Both the position numbers and the translations under genes were made by a program. Source: Lacimicrobium sp. SS2-24 (GTDB taxonomy: Bacteria; Pseudomonadota; Gammaproteobacteria; Enterobacterales; Alteromonadaceae). From it: a stretch of 64,000 nt of DNA. Under the pieces are notes generated by a model. It had not been told where the DNA came from. It saw only the letters and a program-made list of their open reading frames with translations, and searched no databases. The stretch covers positions 1-64,000 of the forward strand of contig NZ_NIWW01000002.1 in NCBI RefSeq assembly GCF_002201535.1. Reading direction: 5' to 3'. This document shows, piece by piece, positions 20,920 through 34,240 of this stretch. How positions within the stretch are numbered: position 1 is the first letter of the stretch; each line of letters begins with the position of its first letter.

Positions 20920-21555
20920 ATGCAATGCCCCCTTTGTCAATTCCAATCCAGTCAGCATTATTGGCAGGATAAGCGCAGAGACTATTGGCAATGCAAACAA
21001 TGCTTACTGGTCTATGTCCCTCCTGCGCAAAGGCTATCAGCACAAGCCGAAAAGGCTGAGTATGACCTGCACCAGAATACCTCTGAAGATTGTGGTTATG
21101 TGACCTTTCTCAGCCGTCTGGCAACCCCCCTGAAAGCGGTGCTTCCGCCGGGAAGTACAGGCCTCGATTTCGGCTGTGGGCCAAACCCGGTGCTGGCAAA
21201 TATGCTCAGGGAAGCCGGACACAATGTGCATGTGTACGATCCCTTTTACTTTCCAGACAAACAGGTATTACAACAACCCTATGACTTTATCAGTTGTACC
21301 GAAGCCATAGAACACTTTTATCAGCCTGGTGCAATCTGGAAGGACTGGATGAGCATGCTCAACAACCAGGGCTGGTTGGCCATAATGACTAAAAGGGTTA
21401 TCGACAAGAACCGTTTTGCCGCCTGGCACTACAAGAACGACCCTACCCACGTGTGTTTTTTCAGTGATCATACCTTCTCGTGGCTGGCACAGCACTTTAA
21501 CATGCGCCTTGAAGTCGTGGGTGCAGATGTAGTGTTACTGCAAAAGCTCACGTAG
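20920..21555 (+). CDS. Class I SAM methyltransferase with N-terminal zinc ribbon
   Basis: A 211-residue protein with an N-terminal CPLC...CKQC zinc ribbon (about 3-28) and a Methyltransf_23-type domain with GLDFGCGPNPVLANML near residue 86 and FISCTEAIEHF near 125. The substrate is unknown. The ATG at 20920 lies only 13 bases after the preceding terminator and has no strong ribosome site, so expression may depend on read-through or on an internal promoter. Confidence 0.85.
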   Translation: MQCPLCQFQSSQHYWQDKRRDYWQCKQCLLVYVPPAQRLSAQAEKAEYDLHQNTSEDCGYVTFLSRLATPLKAVLPPGSTGLDFGCGPNPVLANMLREAGHNVHVYDPFYFPDKQVLQQPYDFISCTEAIEHFYQPGAIWKDWMSMLNNQGWLAIMTKRVIDKNRFAAWHYKNDPTHVCFFSDHTFSWLAQHFNMRLEVVGADVVLLQKLT

Positions 21556-21795
21556 AATAGGTAACCGCAAAGATAAACGAGGCCACTTATAATCCATGGG
21601 CCAGAGAAGGGTCCAGTTAACAGTGTGCGACAAAGTGTAGGCTGTTGCCCCAGGTCAACCGCGGTGCCTCCAGTAAAACCTGGTTATCCTTGAGCTCCCT
21701 GCATGGGAAGAATGCATTATGCACCTTGGTCTGCGCAATAAGGGCGACACAAGGTCATCAACAAACGGCTCACGAAGTCGTCAGAGTAAATAATT

Positions 21796-22302
21796 ATGGC
21801 AAAAGCTCCCAGAGACAAACGTATTCCAGATAAGAAACATCAGGCAAACATTGCCAGTAAAAAGTCAAAAAAACGTAAAGGTCATCCCGCCGGAAGTCGT
21901 CACAGTGAAGCTTCACAAAATGGTGGCCAAAAAGCCCAGGGTGGCAGTACCGACCCAAGATTCGGCAGTAAGAAGCCGATTCCTCTGAAGGCGCCTGAAG
22001 CGCCTAAGGCTGAACCACAGAAGTATTTTTCACCGGCCAAAGAACTGGCTGCCATTGAGCAGGATGCGCGACTCGAATCACTGTTAGATAAAGTTGAGCA
22101 AGGGTTACCTCTGAATCAGGAAGAACAGGCTTATGTTGATGAAAAGTTGGCGAGACATCGTCAGCTATGTGAGTTACTTGGCATTGACAGTCACAGCGAG
22201 GAAGATGAGAGCGATCCTCAAACCACTAAACCGCGTAACGATGATGAAGACGCGTTATTAGACAAATTCCTTAACAGCGACATTAAAGACCTCGATAAAT
22301 GA
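21796..22302 (+). CDS. yihI: Der GTPase-activating protein YihI
   Basis: A 168-residue, very lysine-rich N terminus (MAKAPRDKRIPDKKHQA, then SKKSKKRKGHPAGSRH) followed by an acidic C-terminal half with GLPLNQEEQAYVDEKLARH matches YihI, which activates the ribosome-assembly GTPase Der. Its closeness to engB reflects the conserved E. coli order. It overlaps the next gene by 4 bp (ATGA). The preceding 240 bp (21556-21795) hold no gene I can recognise but contain several short inverted repeats. Confidence 0.9.
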   Translation: MAKAPRDKRIPDKKHQANIASKKSKKRKGHPAGSRHSEASQNGGQKAQGGSTDPRFGSKKPIPLKAPEAPKAEPQKYFSPAKELAAIEQDARLESLLDKVEQGLPLNQEEQAYVDEKLARHRQLCELLGIDSHSEEDESDPQTTKPRNDDEDALLDKFLNSDIKDLDK

Positions 22303-22769
22303 CTGGTATACACCTTAGCCTGATCATCATCGTCGCCCTGATTGTTATAGGGCTGGCTTTCTATGCCGGGCGTTTGCTGTATTTACTGCACATGCAGACA
22401 AAAACGCGTAAACGCAACGATGCATCACGCCGGCATTATCTCAATGAAAGTATCTATACCATTTCCATGGCCACTGCACAGCAGCAGTGCAGTCTTTCAG
22501 AAGCCAGCATCCGTCTTTGTGTGCTTCTGGATCATCTAAACGATCAGCAGCATTACCCGGATAGCTACCCCGCATTACATGAGTTGTATTCCCGCATCAA
22601 ACATATGCCGACTCATGACGCCTGGAAGGCGCTGCCTAAAGCTCAGCGGCGTGAAATGGAGCGCGAGCGTGATGCCCACGAAGCCGAGCTGGAAAGCCAG
22701 ATCCTTAAAGAGGTGGAGCAATTAATGGCGCGTCATCTGCCAAGTTCAGACACTTCATCAAAGCAATGA
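22299..22769 (+). CDS. DUF2489 membrane protein
   Basis: A 156-residue protein with one N-terminal membrane segment (about 5-27, LSLIIIVALIVIGLAFYAG) and a charged helical cytoplasmic part ending REMERERDAHEAELESQI. This matches the DUF2489 family that is regularly found right after yihI. No function is known. Its 3' end overlaps tag by 37 bp in convergent orientation. Confidence 0.82.
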   Translation: MTGIHLSLIIIVALIVIGLAFYAGRLLYLLHMQTKTRKRNDASRRHYLNESIYTISMATAQQQCSLSEASIRLCVLLDHLNDQQHYPDSYPALHELYSRIKHMPTHDAWKALPKAQRREMERERDAHEAELESQILKEVEQLMARHLPSSDTSSKQ

Positions 22770-23314
22770 CAACAAACTAAATGGTCATTGACCATGCCCA
22801 CCGCCTGCATAAAGGCGTAGCAGATAGTGCTACCAACAAAGTTAAAACCCTGTTTTTTTAGCGCCTTTGACATGGCGTCAGAGACCGGCGTGTTAACAGG
22901 AATATCTTCGCCAGTCTGCCAGTGATTCTGAAGGGTTCTTCCCTCAGTAAACTGCCAGAGGAATGTGCTGAAGTCTGTGCCCTGCTCTGTCATTGCAACA
23001 TACGCCCTGGCATTTCTGATGATGGATTGAATCTTTAAGCGGTTGCGGACAATGCCAGTATTGCACATGAGCTTTTCTACATCGTCGTCATTGAAGCGGA
23101 CAATTTCAAAGGGATTGAAATCACAGAAGGCCTGTTCATAATTGGCCTGTTTCTTCAGGATCGTGAGCCAGCTCAGTCCGGCCTGCTGACCATCCAGGCA
23201 GAGTTTTGCAAAGAGATCCTGACTGTCGGTGACGGGTCTGCCCCACACCCTATCGTGATAATCGAGGTAAATCGGATCCGGGGTAACCCAATCACAGCGG
23301 CGTAATTCAGGCAT
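22733..23314 (-). CDS. tag: DNA-3-methyladenine glycosylase I
   Basis: Tag excises 3-methyladenine from alkylated DNA. The 193 residues show RCDWV at the N terminus (Cys7 for zinc), DYHDRVWG (His20), the [14 protein letters not shown] substrate pocket, and the C-terminal NDHLVCC zinc site. The [13 protein letters not shown] segment is also typical. It is convergent with and overlaps the DUF2489 gene. Confidence 0.95.
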   Translation of the reverse strand: MPELRRCDWVTPDPIYLDYHDRVWGRPVTDSQDLFAKLCLDGQQAGLSWLTILKKQANYEQAFCDFNPFEIVRFNDDDVEKLMCNTGIVRNRLKIQSIIRNARAYVAMTEQGTDFSTFLWQFTEGRTLQNHWQTGEDIPVNTPVSDAMSKALKKQGFNFVGSTICYAFMQAVGMVNDHLVCCHCFDEVSELGR

Positions 23315-23429
23315 TTCTCCTCCTCATACCAATCCATCACCATTTGTGTGCAATTTAGCCTACATTCAATTCGCCGCAAAAGGTATACTTGGCAGCATTT
23401 TTCCGCAATCACCAGCAAATCGGGATGTT

Positions 23430-24338
23430 ATGCAAAAATTCGACATCAAGACTTTTCAGGGCCTGATACTTGCCCTGCAAGATTACTGGGCGCGTCAGGG
23501 ATGCGTCATCATACAGCCCCTGGATATGGAAGTGGGCGCCGGTACTTTCCATCCTATGACGTTTTTACGGGCGATTGGTCCCGAGCCAATGAGTAGCGCT
23601 TACGTTCAGCCGTGTCGCCGCCCCACAGACGGTCGATATGGTGAAAACCCTAACCGTCTGCAGCACTACTACCAGTTTCAGGTCATGCTTAAGCCATCAC
23701 CTAAGGATATCCAGGAGCTGTATCTCGGCTCTCTGAAAGAAATGGGCTTTGATCCTCTGGTGCACGATATTCGCTTTGTTGAAGACAATTGGGAATCTCC
23801 CACCCTGGGCGCTTGGGGTCTGGGCTGGGAAGTCTGGCTCAATGGCATGGAAGTGACGCAGTTTACCTATTTCCAGCAGGTTGGCGGCTTAGAATGTAAA
23901 CCCGTTACCGGTGAAATTACCTATGGTCTGGAAAGACTGGCTATGTACATTCAGGGCGTCGACAGTATTTATGATCTGGTATGGACAAACGGGCCAATGG
24001 GTACGGTCACCTATGGAGACGTGTTCCACCAGAACGAAGTGGAACAGTCTGCTTATAATTTTGAGCATGCCGATGTACCGGCGCTGTTCAGGACTTTCGA
24101 TCAGTGTGAACAGGATAGTCAGCGACTTATTGATGCCGGTCTGGCACTGCCCGCCTATGAACAGGTAATGAAGGCGTCACATGCATTCAATTTGCTCGAT
24201 GCCCGTCACGCGATTTCTGTTACTGAAAGACAACGTTATATCCTCAGAGTGAGAACACTGGCGAAAGCCTGTGCTAATAGCTTCTATGAGGCCCGCGAGA
24301 AATTGGGGTTCCCGCTTTGCAAACAGGAGGCCGTGTAA
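23430..24338 (+). CDS. glyQ: Glycine-tRNA ligase alpha subunit
   Basis: GlyQ is the catalytic subunit of the alpha2beta2 glycyl-tRNA synthetase. The 302 residues begin [20 protein letters not shown] and contain [18 protein letters not shown] and [19 protein letters not shown], the signature of the bacterial enzyme. ATG 23430 is the conserved start; the frame is open upstream to 23346 without similarity. It overlaps glyS by one base. Confidence 0.98.
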   Translation: MQKFDIKTFQGLILALQDYWARQGCVIIQPLDMEVGAGTFHPMTFLRAIGPEPMSSAYVQPCRRPTDGRYGENPNRLQHYYQFQVMLKPSPKDIQELYLGSLKEMGFDPLVHDIRFVEDNWESPTLGAWGLGWEVWLNGMEVTQFTYFQQVGGLECKPVTGEITYGLERLAMYIQGVDSIYDLVWTNGPMGTVTYGDVFHQNEVEQSAYNFEHADVPALFRTFDQCEQDSQRLIDAGLALPAYEQVMKASHAFNLLDARHAISVTERQRYILRVRTLAKACANSFYEAREKLGFPLCKQEAV

Positions 24339-26404
24339 TGCGTCAGGAAGATCTTCTGGTAGAAATTGGAACTGAGGAGCTGCCACCAAAAGCGCTCAAA
24401 TCACTCGGACAGGCCTTCAGTGATCAGGTCAGTGATGGATTAAAAAAAGCCGAACTTAACTTCGACGGTGCACAATTCTACGCTTCTGCGCGTCGCCTTG
24501 CCGTGTATGTCAGTCGATTGGAATATCAGCAATTAGACAAAACCGTTGAAAAGCGCGGTCCTGCTGTGGCGGCCGCGTTTGATAGCGATGGTAACCCCAC
24601 CAAGGCTGCGCAAGGATGGGCCCGTGGTCTGGGTATCAATCTCGAGGATGCTGGCCGCCTGACAACCGACAAGGGTGAGTGGCTGGTATACGAAGCAGAA
24701 GTCAAAGGTCAGACCCTTGAGCAAGTCTTACCACAAATCGTCGAAAAGGCCCTTGCTGCCCTGCCAGTACCAAAGATGATGCGTTGGGGTAATAGCTCCC
24801 ACGCGTTTATTCGCCCTGTACATACACTGTGTATGCTTTACGGATCGCAACTTATCGACGGCACCTTGTTTGGTATACAAAGCTCACAGAAGCTGCAGGG
24901 GCACCGCTTTCATCACAGTGAAGCCGTTGCACTCGAGCATGCAGAACATTACCTGGATACACTCAGAAAAGCCCATGTTGAAGCGGACTTTTTTAGTCGT
25001 CGCAAATTAATCAGCGAAGGGCTGGCAGCGGTTGGCACTGAACATGACGCGGAAGTAGCAACGGATGACGCGTTGCTAGACGAAGTGACCGCGCTTGTTG
25101 AGTGGCCGGTTGTTCTGACCGCTGAGTTTGACAGAGACTTTTTGCAGGTTCCTAAAGAAGCCCTTATTTACACCATGAAAGGCGATCAGAAATATTTCCC
25201 GCTGATAGACAAATCTGGGCAGTTGTTACCAATTTTTGCTTTTGTCACCAATATTGAAAGCAAAGATCCTCGGCAAATTATTGAAGGAAACCAAAAAGTT
25301 ATCCGGCCCAGACTGGCAGATGCTGAATTCTTCTTTAATACCGATAAGAAGCACACACTGGCTTCTCGCCTGGACAGTCTTGATTCTGTGCTGTTCCAGA
25401 AGCAGTTGGGCACACTAAAGGATAAAGCCCAACGCATTGGTAATCTGGCAAAATCTGTCGCAGGCTTGCTACATGCCAATACGGAGCACGCTTATCGCGC
25501 AGGCTTATTGTCTAAAGCCGATCTGATGTCGCAGATGGTGATGGAGTTTCCAGAGGTACAAGGGACCATGGGTCAGCATTATGCGCTGCACGATAATGAG
25601 CCTGAAGAAGTGGCAGCCGCCATCGGCACTCAGTATCATCCACGCTACGCTGGCGATACTCTGCCCCATTCCGATGTAGGCTGTGCCGTTGCGCTGGCTG
25701 ACAAACTCGACACTCTGGTCGGGATATTTGGCATAGGACAATTACCTAAAGGGGATAAAGACCCCTTTGCACTGCGTCGCGCCGCCATTGGTTTGTTGCG
25801 CATTTGTGTAGAGCAACGGCTGTCACTGGATCTCAAAGCGCTCATTCATGCCGCTACTAAAGAATTCGGCGACCTGTTAAACAATAGGGACGTCGAACAG
25901 CAGGTATTTGAGTTTATTCTCGGTCGTTTCAGATCCTGGTACCAGGAAAAGGGTATTGAGACCGATGTCATTCAGGCCGTGCTAAGTCGCCAGCCCAGCT
26001 CTCCGGTGGATTTTGATGCCAGAATAGCAGCCGTACAGCACTTCAAGTCACTTCCCTCAGCAGCCGCACTGGCCGCCGCGAATAAGCGGGTGGCGAATAT
26101 ACTGACGAAAAATGCGCCATCACACGACATACAGGTCGATTCAACGCTCTTATCCGACCCAGCAGAGCTGGCTCTGGCTGCGCAGTTAAGTAACACAGAA
26201 ACGGCTGTGAACGAAGCCATGAAAAATCTTGATTATAAGCTGGCATTAGAAAAGCTCTCCGCGTTACACCAGGCGGTTGATGACTTTTTTGAGCGAGTCA
26301 TGGTGATGGATAAAGATGATGCCGTCAGAAATAACAGGCTAGCCCTACTCCAACAGTTGCGCGGGTTGTTTTTGCAGGTTGCCGACATTTCTGTTTTAAA
26401 TTAG
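24338..26404 (+). CDS. glyS: Glycine-tRNA ligase beta subunit
   Basis: GlyS binds and recognises tRNA-Gly. The 688 residues begin [20 protein letters not shown] and show PKMMRWGNSSHAFIRPVH, GHRFHH and the HD-like domain PEVQGTMGQHYALH, with the anticodon-binding helical C terminus ending in VMVMDKDDAVRNNRLALL. The start ATG 24338 has a perfect AGGAGG 7 bases upstream. Confidence 0.98.
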   Translation: MRQEDLLVEIGTEELPPKALKSLGQAFSDQVSDGLKKAELNFDGAQFYASARRLAVYVSRLEYQQLDKTVEKRGPAVAAAFDSDGNPTKAAQGWARGLGINLEDAGRLTTDKGEWLVYEAEVKGQTLEQVLPQIVEKALAALPVPKMMRWGNSSHAFIRPVHTLCMLYGSQLIDGTLFGIQSSQKLQGHRFHHSEAVALEHAEHYLDTLRKAHVEADFFSRRKLISEGLAAVGTEHDAEVATDDALLDEVTALVEWPVVLTAEFDRDFLQVPKEALIYTMKGDQKYFPLIDKSGQLLPIFAFVTNIESKDPRQIIEGNQKVIRPRLADAEFFFNTDKKHTLASRLDSLDSVLFQKQLGTLKDKAQRIGNLAKSVAGLLHANTEHAYRAGLLSKADLMSQMVMEFPEVQGTMGQHYALHDNEPEEVAAAIGTQYHPRYAGDTLPHSDVGCAVALADKLDTLVGIFGIGQLPKGDKDPFALRRAAIGLLRICVEQRLSLDLKALIHAATKEFGDLLNNRDVEQQVFEFILGRFRSWYQEKGIETDVIQAVLSRQPSSPVDFDARIAAVQHFKSLPSAAALAAANKRVANILTKNAPSHDIQVDSTLLSDPAELALAAQLSNTETAVNEAMKNLDYKLALEKLSALHQAVDDFFERVMVMDKDDAVRNNRLALLQQLRGLFLQVADISVLN

Positions 26405-26453
26405 TCAAAGGATGTTGCTTGGCCACGGACTGGCAATTGTTCAGGACATTTAA

Positions 26454-26897
26454 ATGAAAACACTATGCAGAAACGCCGTTCAGCTTCTGTTGATATTATC
26501 CGTTACGGCCTGTTCTTCACTTCCTCAGGTCATCACGCCTGAGGCCCCCCCCGAAGAGTTGTATCTGCGGGGCGTGTTTAATTGGTGGGAGGCAGAAGAG
26601 TCTTTCAAGCTTTATAAGATCAGTGACCGCTTATACAGCGCAGAAACGGAACTCATCGCCGATGGGCAACCCTATGACTTCAGAATCGCCGATGCAGATT
26701 GGTCAAAGGGAGCAAATTGTGGCTATGCAGAAAAAGCTACGGATGAGGTGATAAAACTCAATCGTGAAGTAGGCGCAGATTGCTATACCATTAACAATAA
26801 CTTTAAGTTCACGCCAAAAGAAACCGGTGTCTATCAGTTCCTGATTGACTTCAGCGATGTAGATGCACCTCGGGTTAAAATCAGACGGCGTCGCTAA
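26454..26897 (+). CDS. Small lipoprotein with a pullulanase-associated-like domain
   Basis: A 147-residue exported lipoprotein: signal peptide with lipobox SVTAC (Cys20), then a ~105-residue beta-rich domain beginning LYLRGVFNWWEAEESFKLYK. The pattern of an RGxFNxW strand, a DFRIADADWS strand and a final YQFLIDFSD strand resembles the small beta-sandwich (CBM48/pullulanase N-terminal type) of alpha-glucan enzymes. Sugar binding is therefore conceivable but unproven. It follows glyS by 49 bp and ends at a terminator. Confidence 0.72.
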   Translation: MKTLCRNAVQLLLILSVTACSSLPQVITPEAPPEELYLRGVFNWWEAEESFKLYKISDRLYSAETELIADGQPYDFRIADADWSKGANCGYAEKATDEVIKLNREVGADCYTINNNFKFTPKETGVYQFLIDFSDVDAPRVKIRRRR

Positions 26898-26927
26898 CTA
26901 ACTTAACTTATTGATTTTAAATAAAAA

Positions 26928-26960
26928 ACCGGGCATTACCCGGTTTTTTTGTTCTTTTTT
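26928..26960. terminator. Bidirectional terminator between the lipoprotein gene and gyrB
   Basis: A stem AACCGGG/CCCGGTT (26937-26943 with 26949-26955, loop CATTA) is flanked by A on the left and T on the right, serving the plus-strand lipoprotein gene and the minus-strand gyrB operon. Confidence 0.9.
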
Positions 26961-26968
26961 CTTGTTGA

Positions 26969-30482
<3,514 letters not shown>

Positions 30483-30504
30483 ACAAAACTACACAATGTA
30501 AAAA

Positions 30505-31608
30505 TTACAGCCTCATGGGCATAATGACATACAGAGCGGAATCATCCGCAGCGTCTTCGATAAGGGCGCTGTTATTTGAATCTGACATGGTCAGCTTCAC
30601 CTTCTCTGAGGACAACGCGTTGAGTACATCAATGAGGTACGCCACGTTAAAGCCAATTTCGAGGTTTTCACCCTGATACTCAACATCTACCACTTCCTCG
30701 GCTTCTTCCTGTTCCGGGTTGTTCGCTGTGAGCTTCAATTCGCCGCTGGCAAGATTCAGTCGTACTCCACGAAACTTCTCATTAGACAATATGGATACCC
30801 TGGAGAACGCCTGTTTCAGGGTCTCCTTCGACGACAACACTGTCTTATCCCCTTCTTTTGGTAATACGCGACGATAATCAGGGAAACGACCATCTACCAG
30901 CTTGCTGGTAAAAATAAATTCTGTCGAAAAAATACGGATATGATTGGATCCGATTTGCACCTTCAGTGGTTTGTCTTCGTCCTCTATGAGGCGGGAAATT
31001 TCCATCACCCCTTTACGCGGAACGATAACCTGGCGCTCGGGTAGTGTGCCATTCTCGTAACCTATACGGCACAAAGCCAGACGGTGACCGTCTGTCGCAA
31101 CCGTCCGTATCACATTGGCTTCGGTCTCAAAGGACATGCCATTAAGATAATAACGAACATCCTGCTGGGCCATAGAGAAATGGGTGCTGTCGATCAGGCG
31201 TTTCAGATTAGCCTGAGATATTTCAAATTCTACCTCACCTTGCCAGTCTTCAAGGTTGGGGTATTCAGACGCCGGTAAGGTTGAAAGGGAATACTTTCCT
31301 CGCCCTGCCTTCACAATGGCTTTGTTGCCCTCAACGCTGAAGAGTATTTCACTGCTATCTGAAAAGCCTTTCACAATATCCAGCAATTTTTTTGCTGGCA
31401 CGGTGACTTCACCCTCTTCCTGTGAACCAGACAACACCACATTAGAAATCAGTTCAACCTCTAAATCCGTACCTGTTAGCCATAGTGTGCCTTCACTTAC
31501 CTTAATCAGTACGTTAGATAAGATGGGTAACGTGTGACGTCTTTCTACAGCTCCGGCTACCAGTTGCAACGGCAACAAGAAGTTTTCCCTACTAATTATA
31601 AATTTCAT
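30505..31608 (-). CDS. dnaN: DNA polymerase III sliding clamp (beta subunit)
   Basis: The 367-residue beta clamp tethers Pol III to DNA. It starts MKFIISRENFLLPLQ, contains three similar domains, and has the typical C terminus ALYVIMPMRL that forms part of the protein-binding cleft. It lies 19 bp after dnaA and 22 bp before recF on the minus strand. Confidence 0.98.
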   Translation of the reverse strand: MKFIISRENFLLPLQLVAGAVERRHTLPILSNVLIKVSEGTLWLTGTDLEVELISNVVLSGSQEEGEVTVPAKKLLDIVKGFSDSSEILFSVEGNKAIVKAGRGKYSLSTLPASEYPNLEDWQGEVEFEISQANLKRLIDSTHFSMAQQDVRYYLNGMSFETEANVIRTVATDGHRLALCRIGYENGTLPERQVIVPRKGVMEISRLIEDEDKPLKVQIGSNHIRIFSTEFIFTSKLVDGRFPDYRRVLPKEGDKTVLSSKETLKQAFSRVSILSNEKFRGVRLNLASGELKLTANNPEQEEAEEVVDVEYQGENLEIGFNVAYLIDVLNALSSEKVKLTMSDSNNSALIEDAADDSALYVIMPMRL

Positions 31609-31627
31609 GAGCGACTCGTTATTATTT

Positions 31628-33019
31628 CTATGACGACAGGGTCCGAATTAGATTTTGATAATCTTCCTTAATATCATGACTCTCTTCGCGCAGTTGAGCA
31701 ATCTTTCTGCAGGCATGCAAAACGGTGGTGTGATCTCTGCCACCAAAGGCATCACCAATCTCAGGTAAACTATGGTTGGTTAATTCCTTTGCCAATGCCA
31801 TTGCGACCTGCCTTGGCCTTGCGACACTGCGACTTCGACGTTTCGACAGTACATCCGCGACCTTTATCTTATAATATTCAGCCACCGTTTTCTGAATGTT
31901 ATCTATCGTAACCAGCTTCTCTTGCAAGGCTAACAGATCGCGTAATGCTTCCCTGACAAAATCTATGGTAATGGGTCGTCCGGTAAAATTTGCATTCGCA
32001 ATGACCCTGTTCAGGGCCCCTTCCAACTCCCGCACATTAGAGCGCAATCGTTTGGCGATAAAAAATGCGACTTCATCTGGTAACTGAATGCGATTCTCCA
32101 CCGCTTTGCGCATCAGAATGGCAACCCGCGTCTCTAGCTCTGGGGGTTCTATGGCTATGGTTAGCCCCCAACCAAATCGCGATTTAAGGCGGTCTTCAAC
32201 ACCATCAATTTCCTTGGGGTAGCGATCTGAAGTGAGGATGATTTGTTGATTGCCTTCCAATAGTGCATTAAAGGTATGAAAAAACTCTTCCTGAGACCGG
32301 TCTTTCCTGGCAAAAAACTGTATATCATCAATCAATAAGGCATCGACAGAGCGATAGTAACGTTTGAATTCTTCTATCGCATTATTCTGAAGCGCTTTCA
32401 CCATATCCTGAACGAAGCGTTCCGAATGCATGTACACAACAGTTGCATCTCGGTTTCTGGCCAGCAATCCGTTGCCAACGGCATGCAGCAGGTGGGTTTT
32501 ACCCAATCCGGTACCACCATAAATAAATAAGGGGTTATAGGCACCACCGGGATTATCAGCCACTTGTGTCGCCGCAGCTCTGGCCAACTGATTGGATTTA
32601 CCCTCAACAAAATTATCAAAGGTGTAGGTCCGGTTGATGTTGCTCTTGTGCTCCACTCTTAGGGGCTGGGGCGTCTGACTGGGTGCATGACTATTTGCGG
32701 TATAAGAAGGAGGTGCCGCAGGCGTGGTCGCTGAAGGTCTGTTTGCCTCTCCGGCAACATTAGCAGACATTGGCGCGCTGGCCACCCCAACATCGAAATG
32801 TAAGGAGGGTATCTCGTCAGGTAAACACAGTTCGCCGAAAAGCTCCGTGATTCTGCCTATGTACTTATCCTTTACCCAATCCAGTACAAAACGGTTTGGC
32901 GCATAGAGGGTTAATGTTGAATTCTGGTGCTGCGCCTGCAGTGGGCGAATCCACATACTGAACTGCTGAGTTGGCAACTCCTGTTGTAGCCTTTCCAGGC
33001 ACTTTTCCCACAAAGCCAT
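31628..33019 (-). CDS. dnaA: Chromosomal replication initiator DnaA
   Basis: DnaA binds the DnaA boxes of oriC and opens the duplex. The 463 residues show domain I (1-85, [16 protein letters not shown]), a Pro/Ala-rich linker (about 88-125), the AAA+ domain with Walker [12 protein letters not shown] and Walker [10 protein letters not shown], and the domain IV helix-turn-helix with [15 protein letters not shown]. It heads dnaA-dnaN-recF-gyrB. The upstream region carries DnaA boxes, pointing to autoregulation. Confidence 0.99.
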   Translation of the reverse strand: MALWEKCLERLQQELPTQQFSMWIRPLQAQHQNSTLTLYAPNRFVLDWVKDKYIGRITELFGELCLPDEIPSLHFDVGVASAPMSANVAGEANRPSATTPAAPPSYTANSHAPSQTPQPLRVEHKSNINRTYTFDNFVEGKSNQLARAAATQVADNPGGAYNPLFIYGGTGLGKTHLLHAVGNGLLARNRDATVVYMHSERFVQDMVKALQNNAIEEFKRYYRSVDALLIDDIQFFARKDRSQEEFFHTFNALLEGNQQIILTSDRYPKEIDGVEDRLKSRFGWGLTIAIEPPELETRVAILMRKAVENRIQLPDEVAFFIAKRLRSNVRELEGALNRVIANANFTGRPITIDFVREALRDLLALQEKLVTIDNIQKTVAEYYKIKVADVLSKRRSRSVARPRQVAMALAKELTNHSLPEIGDAFGGRDHTTVLHACRKIAQLREESHDIKEDYQNLIRTLSS

Positions 33020-33510
33020 GAATAAAAAACCTCTTCGGAACGCCTGGCACCGTTCCGCGCTAATAGTGTGTATTTAAATAAAATTTGATGTCGCCTGAGT
33101 GGCAGCGAAGGAGCATATTGCCCACTTTTATCCACAACTTCAATCTTGATCTTTTTCAGATTTATGCTCTGTTTGCAATAAGATGCTATCTATATGATTA
33201 AAATCAGGTTTTATTTTAAAAGAGGGAGGAAAAAGCCTCCTGACGCCAGCGCGAGAAGTGGATAAAAAGCCTATTGAAATTGAAGCGTTTAGCAGAATAA
33301 TCGCACTGATATGTGGATAACCCGGTGCACTATCTTATATTTACCCACATTTATCCTTGCCCTTGTAAAAAAACTTTGCTTTTATTCGCGCTAATGCCTA
33401 ACTAAGCATTGACAGATGCTGTCTGCATCTCTAGAATTCAGCGTCCTTTTTTGAGCACCTATGGGTGTTCGGGATCTACACTAAAGTCACAAACAGCGGC
33501 GGACTAGGTT
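33020..33510. promoter_or_regulatory. dnaA-rpmH intergenic region with DnaA boxes
   Basis: This 491-bp divergent region has perfect DnaA boxes at 33128-33136 (plus) and 33312-33320 (minus), plus one-mismatch boxes at 33257-33265 (minus) and 33341-33349 (plus). An A/T-rich stretch lies at about 33150-33230. It has few GATC sites compared with the region upstream of mnmG, so I read it as the dnaA regulatory region rather than the main origin, though a second origin part cannot be excluded. Confidence 0.75.
33409..33437 (+). promoter_or_regulatory. rpmH promoter
   Basis: A consensus -35 TTGACA (33409-33414) and a -10 TAGAAT (33432-33437) are 17 bp apart. The leader that follows contains an inverted repeat GAGCACC/GGGTGTTC (about 33454-33471) before the rpmH start. 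Confidence 0.9.
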
Positions 33511-33645
33511 ATGAAAAGAACATTTCAACCAAGTAATTTAAAGCGTAAACGTTCACACGGTTTTCGTGCCCGCATGGCGACAAAAAATGGCCGTAAGGTT
33601 CTTGCCAGTCGTCGTGCTAAAGGCCGTGCACGTCTATCAGCCTAA
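33511..33645 (+). CDS. rpmH: 50S ribosomal protein L34
   Basis: This 44-residue protein begins [18 protein letters not shown] and ends GRARLSA, the L34 sequence over its full length. It is highly basic. It is first in the conserved rpmH-rnpA-yidD-yidC cluster, with the rpmH promoter mapped just upstream. Confidence 0.99.
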   Translation: MKRTFQPSNLKRKRSHGFRARMATKNGRKVLASRRAKGRARLSA

Positions 33646-33659
33646 TTGCATTTATCGAA

Positions 33660-34016
33660 GTGGGTGAAAATCAGTTTTCTAGGGAGCTAAGGTTACTTAC
33701 TCCCACCCATTTCGAAAATGTTTTTCAGCAAGCCGTACCGGCTGTATCTCCTCAGTTAACCCTGCTTGCAAGAGCCAATCAACAGACCCATCCCAGACTG
33801 GGTATCACCATATCCAAAAAACGTGTCAAAAAAGCCCATGACCGAAATCGCCTTAAACGGGTGATAAGAGAAAGCTTTCGTCTTAATCAGCACGACTTAC
33901 CACAGGCAGATATTGTTGTAGTTGGTAAATCAGGTCTGTCACAATTATCCAATCAACAACTCTTCAGTCTGCTGGAACGCTTGTGGAAAAAACTCAGTCA
34001 GCGTTGCAATCCATAA
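33660..34016 (+). CDS. rnpA: Ribonuclease P protein component
   Basis: RnpA is the protein cofactor of RNase P, which matures tRNA 5' ends. The 118 residues contain the RNR signature in [15 protein letters not shown] and the family start [17 protein letters not shown]. The likely start is a GTG at 33660; no ATG exists before the conserved part. It follows rpmH by 14 bp and overlaps yidD by 34 bp. Confidence 0.95.
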   Translation: MGENQFSRELRLLTPTHFENVFQQAVPAVSPQLTLLARANQQTHPRLGITISKKRVKKAHDRNRLKRVIRESFRLNQHDLPQADIVVVGKSGLSQLSNQQLFSLLERLWKKLSQRCNP

Positions 34017-34234
34017 GTATTTGGATAATTCGACAGTATCAAAAGTGGATTTCCCCTATACTGGGGCCCAGATGTCGGTTCACCCCCTCATGTTCACATT
34101 ATGCGGTCGAAGCAATTCAGGTTCATGGTGTGATAATTGGTTGTTGGTTAAGCATCAAACGCATATTAAAATGCCACCCTTTACATCCGGGCGGGTCTGA
34201 TCCCGTTCCGTCCCGAAGCAAAGAGAATAAGTAA
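33983..34234 (+). CDS. yidD: Membrane protein insertion efficiency factor YidD
   Basis: This 83-residue protein has the YidD core [20 protein letters not shown] and the following [11 protein letters not shown]. It helps YidC insert membrane proteins. The start is a GTG at 33983 inside rnpA. The C terminus [13 protein letters not shown] is conserved in the family. Confidence 0.95.
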   Translation: MEKTQSALQSISIWIIRQYQKWISPILGPRCRFTPSCSHYAVEAIQVHGVIIGCWLSIKRILKCHPLHPGGSDPVPSRSKENK

Positions 34235-34240
34235 TCTGTT

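Noticed and set aside
21556-21795. A second CsrB-like RNA before yihI
   Set aside because: Only one or two GGA motifs and no terminator are present.
33020-33510. Naming the dnaA-rpmH region as the main oriC
   Set aside because: It has fewer perfect boxes, few GATC sites and no E. coli-like conserved core; the region upstream of mnmG fits much better.
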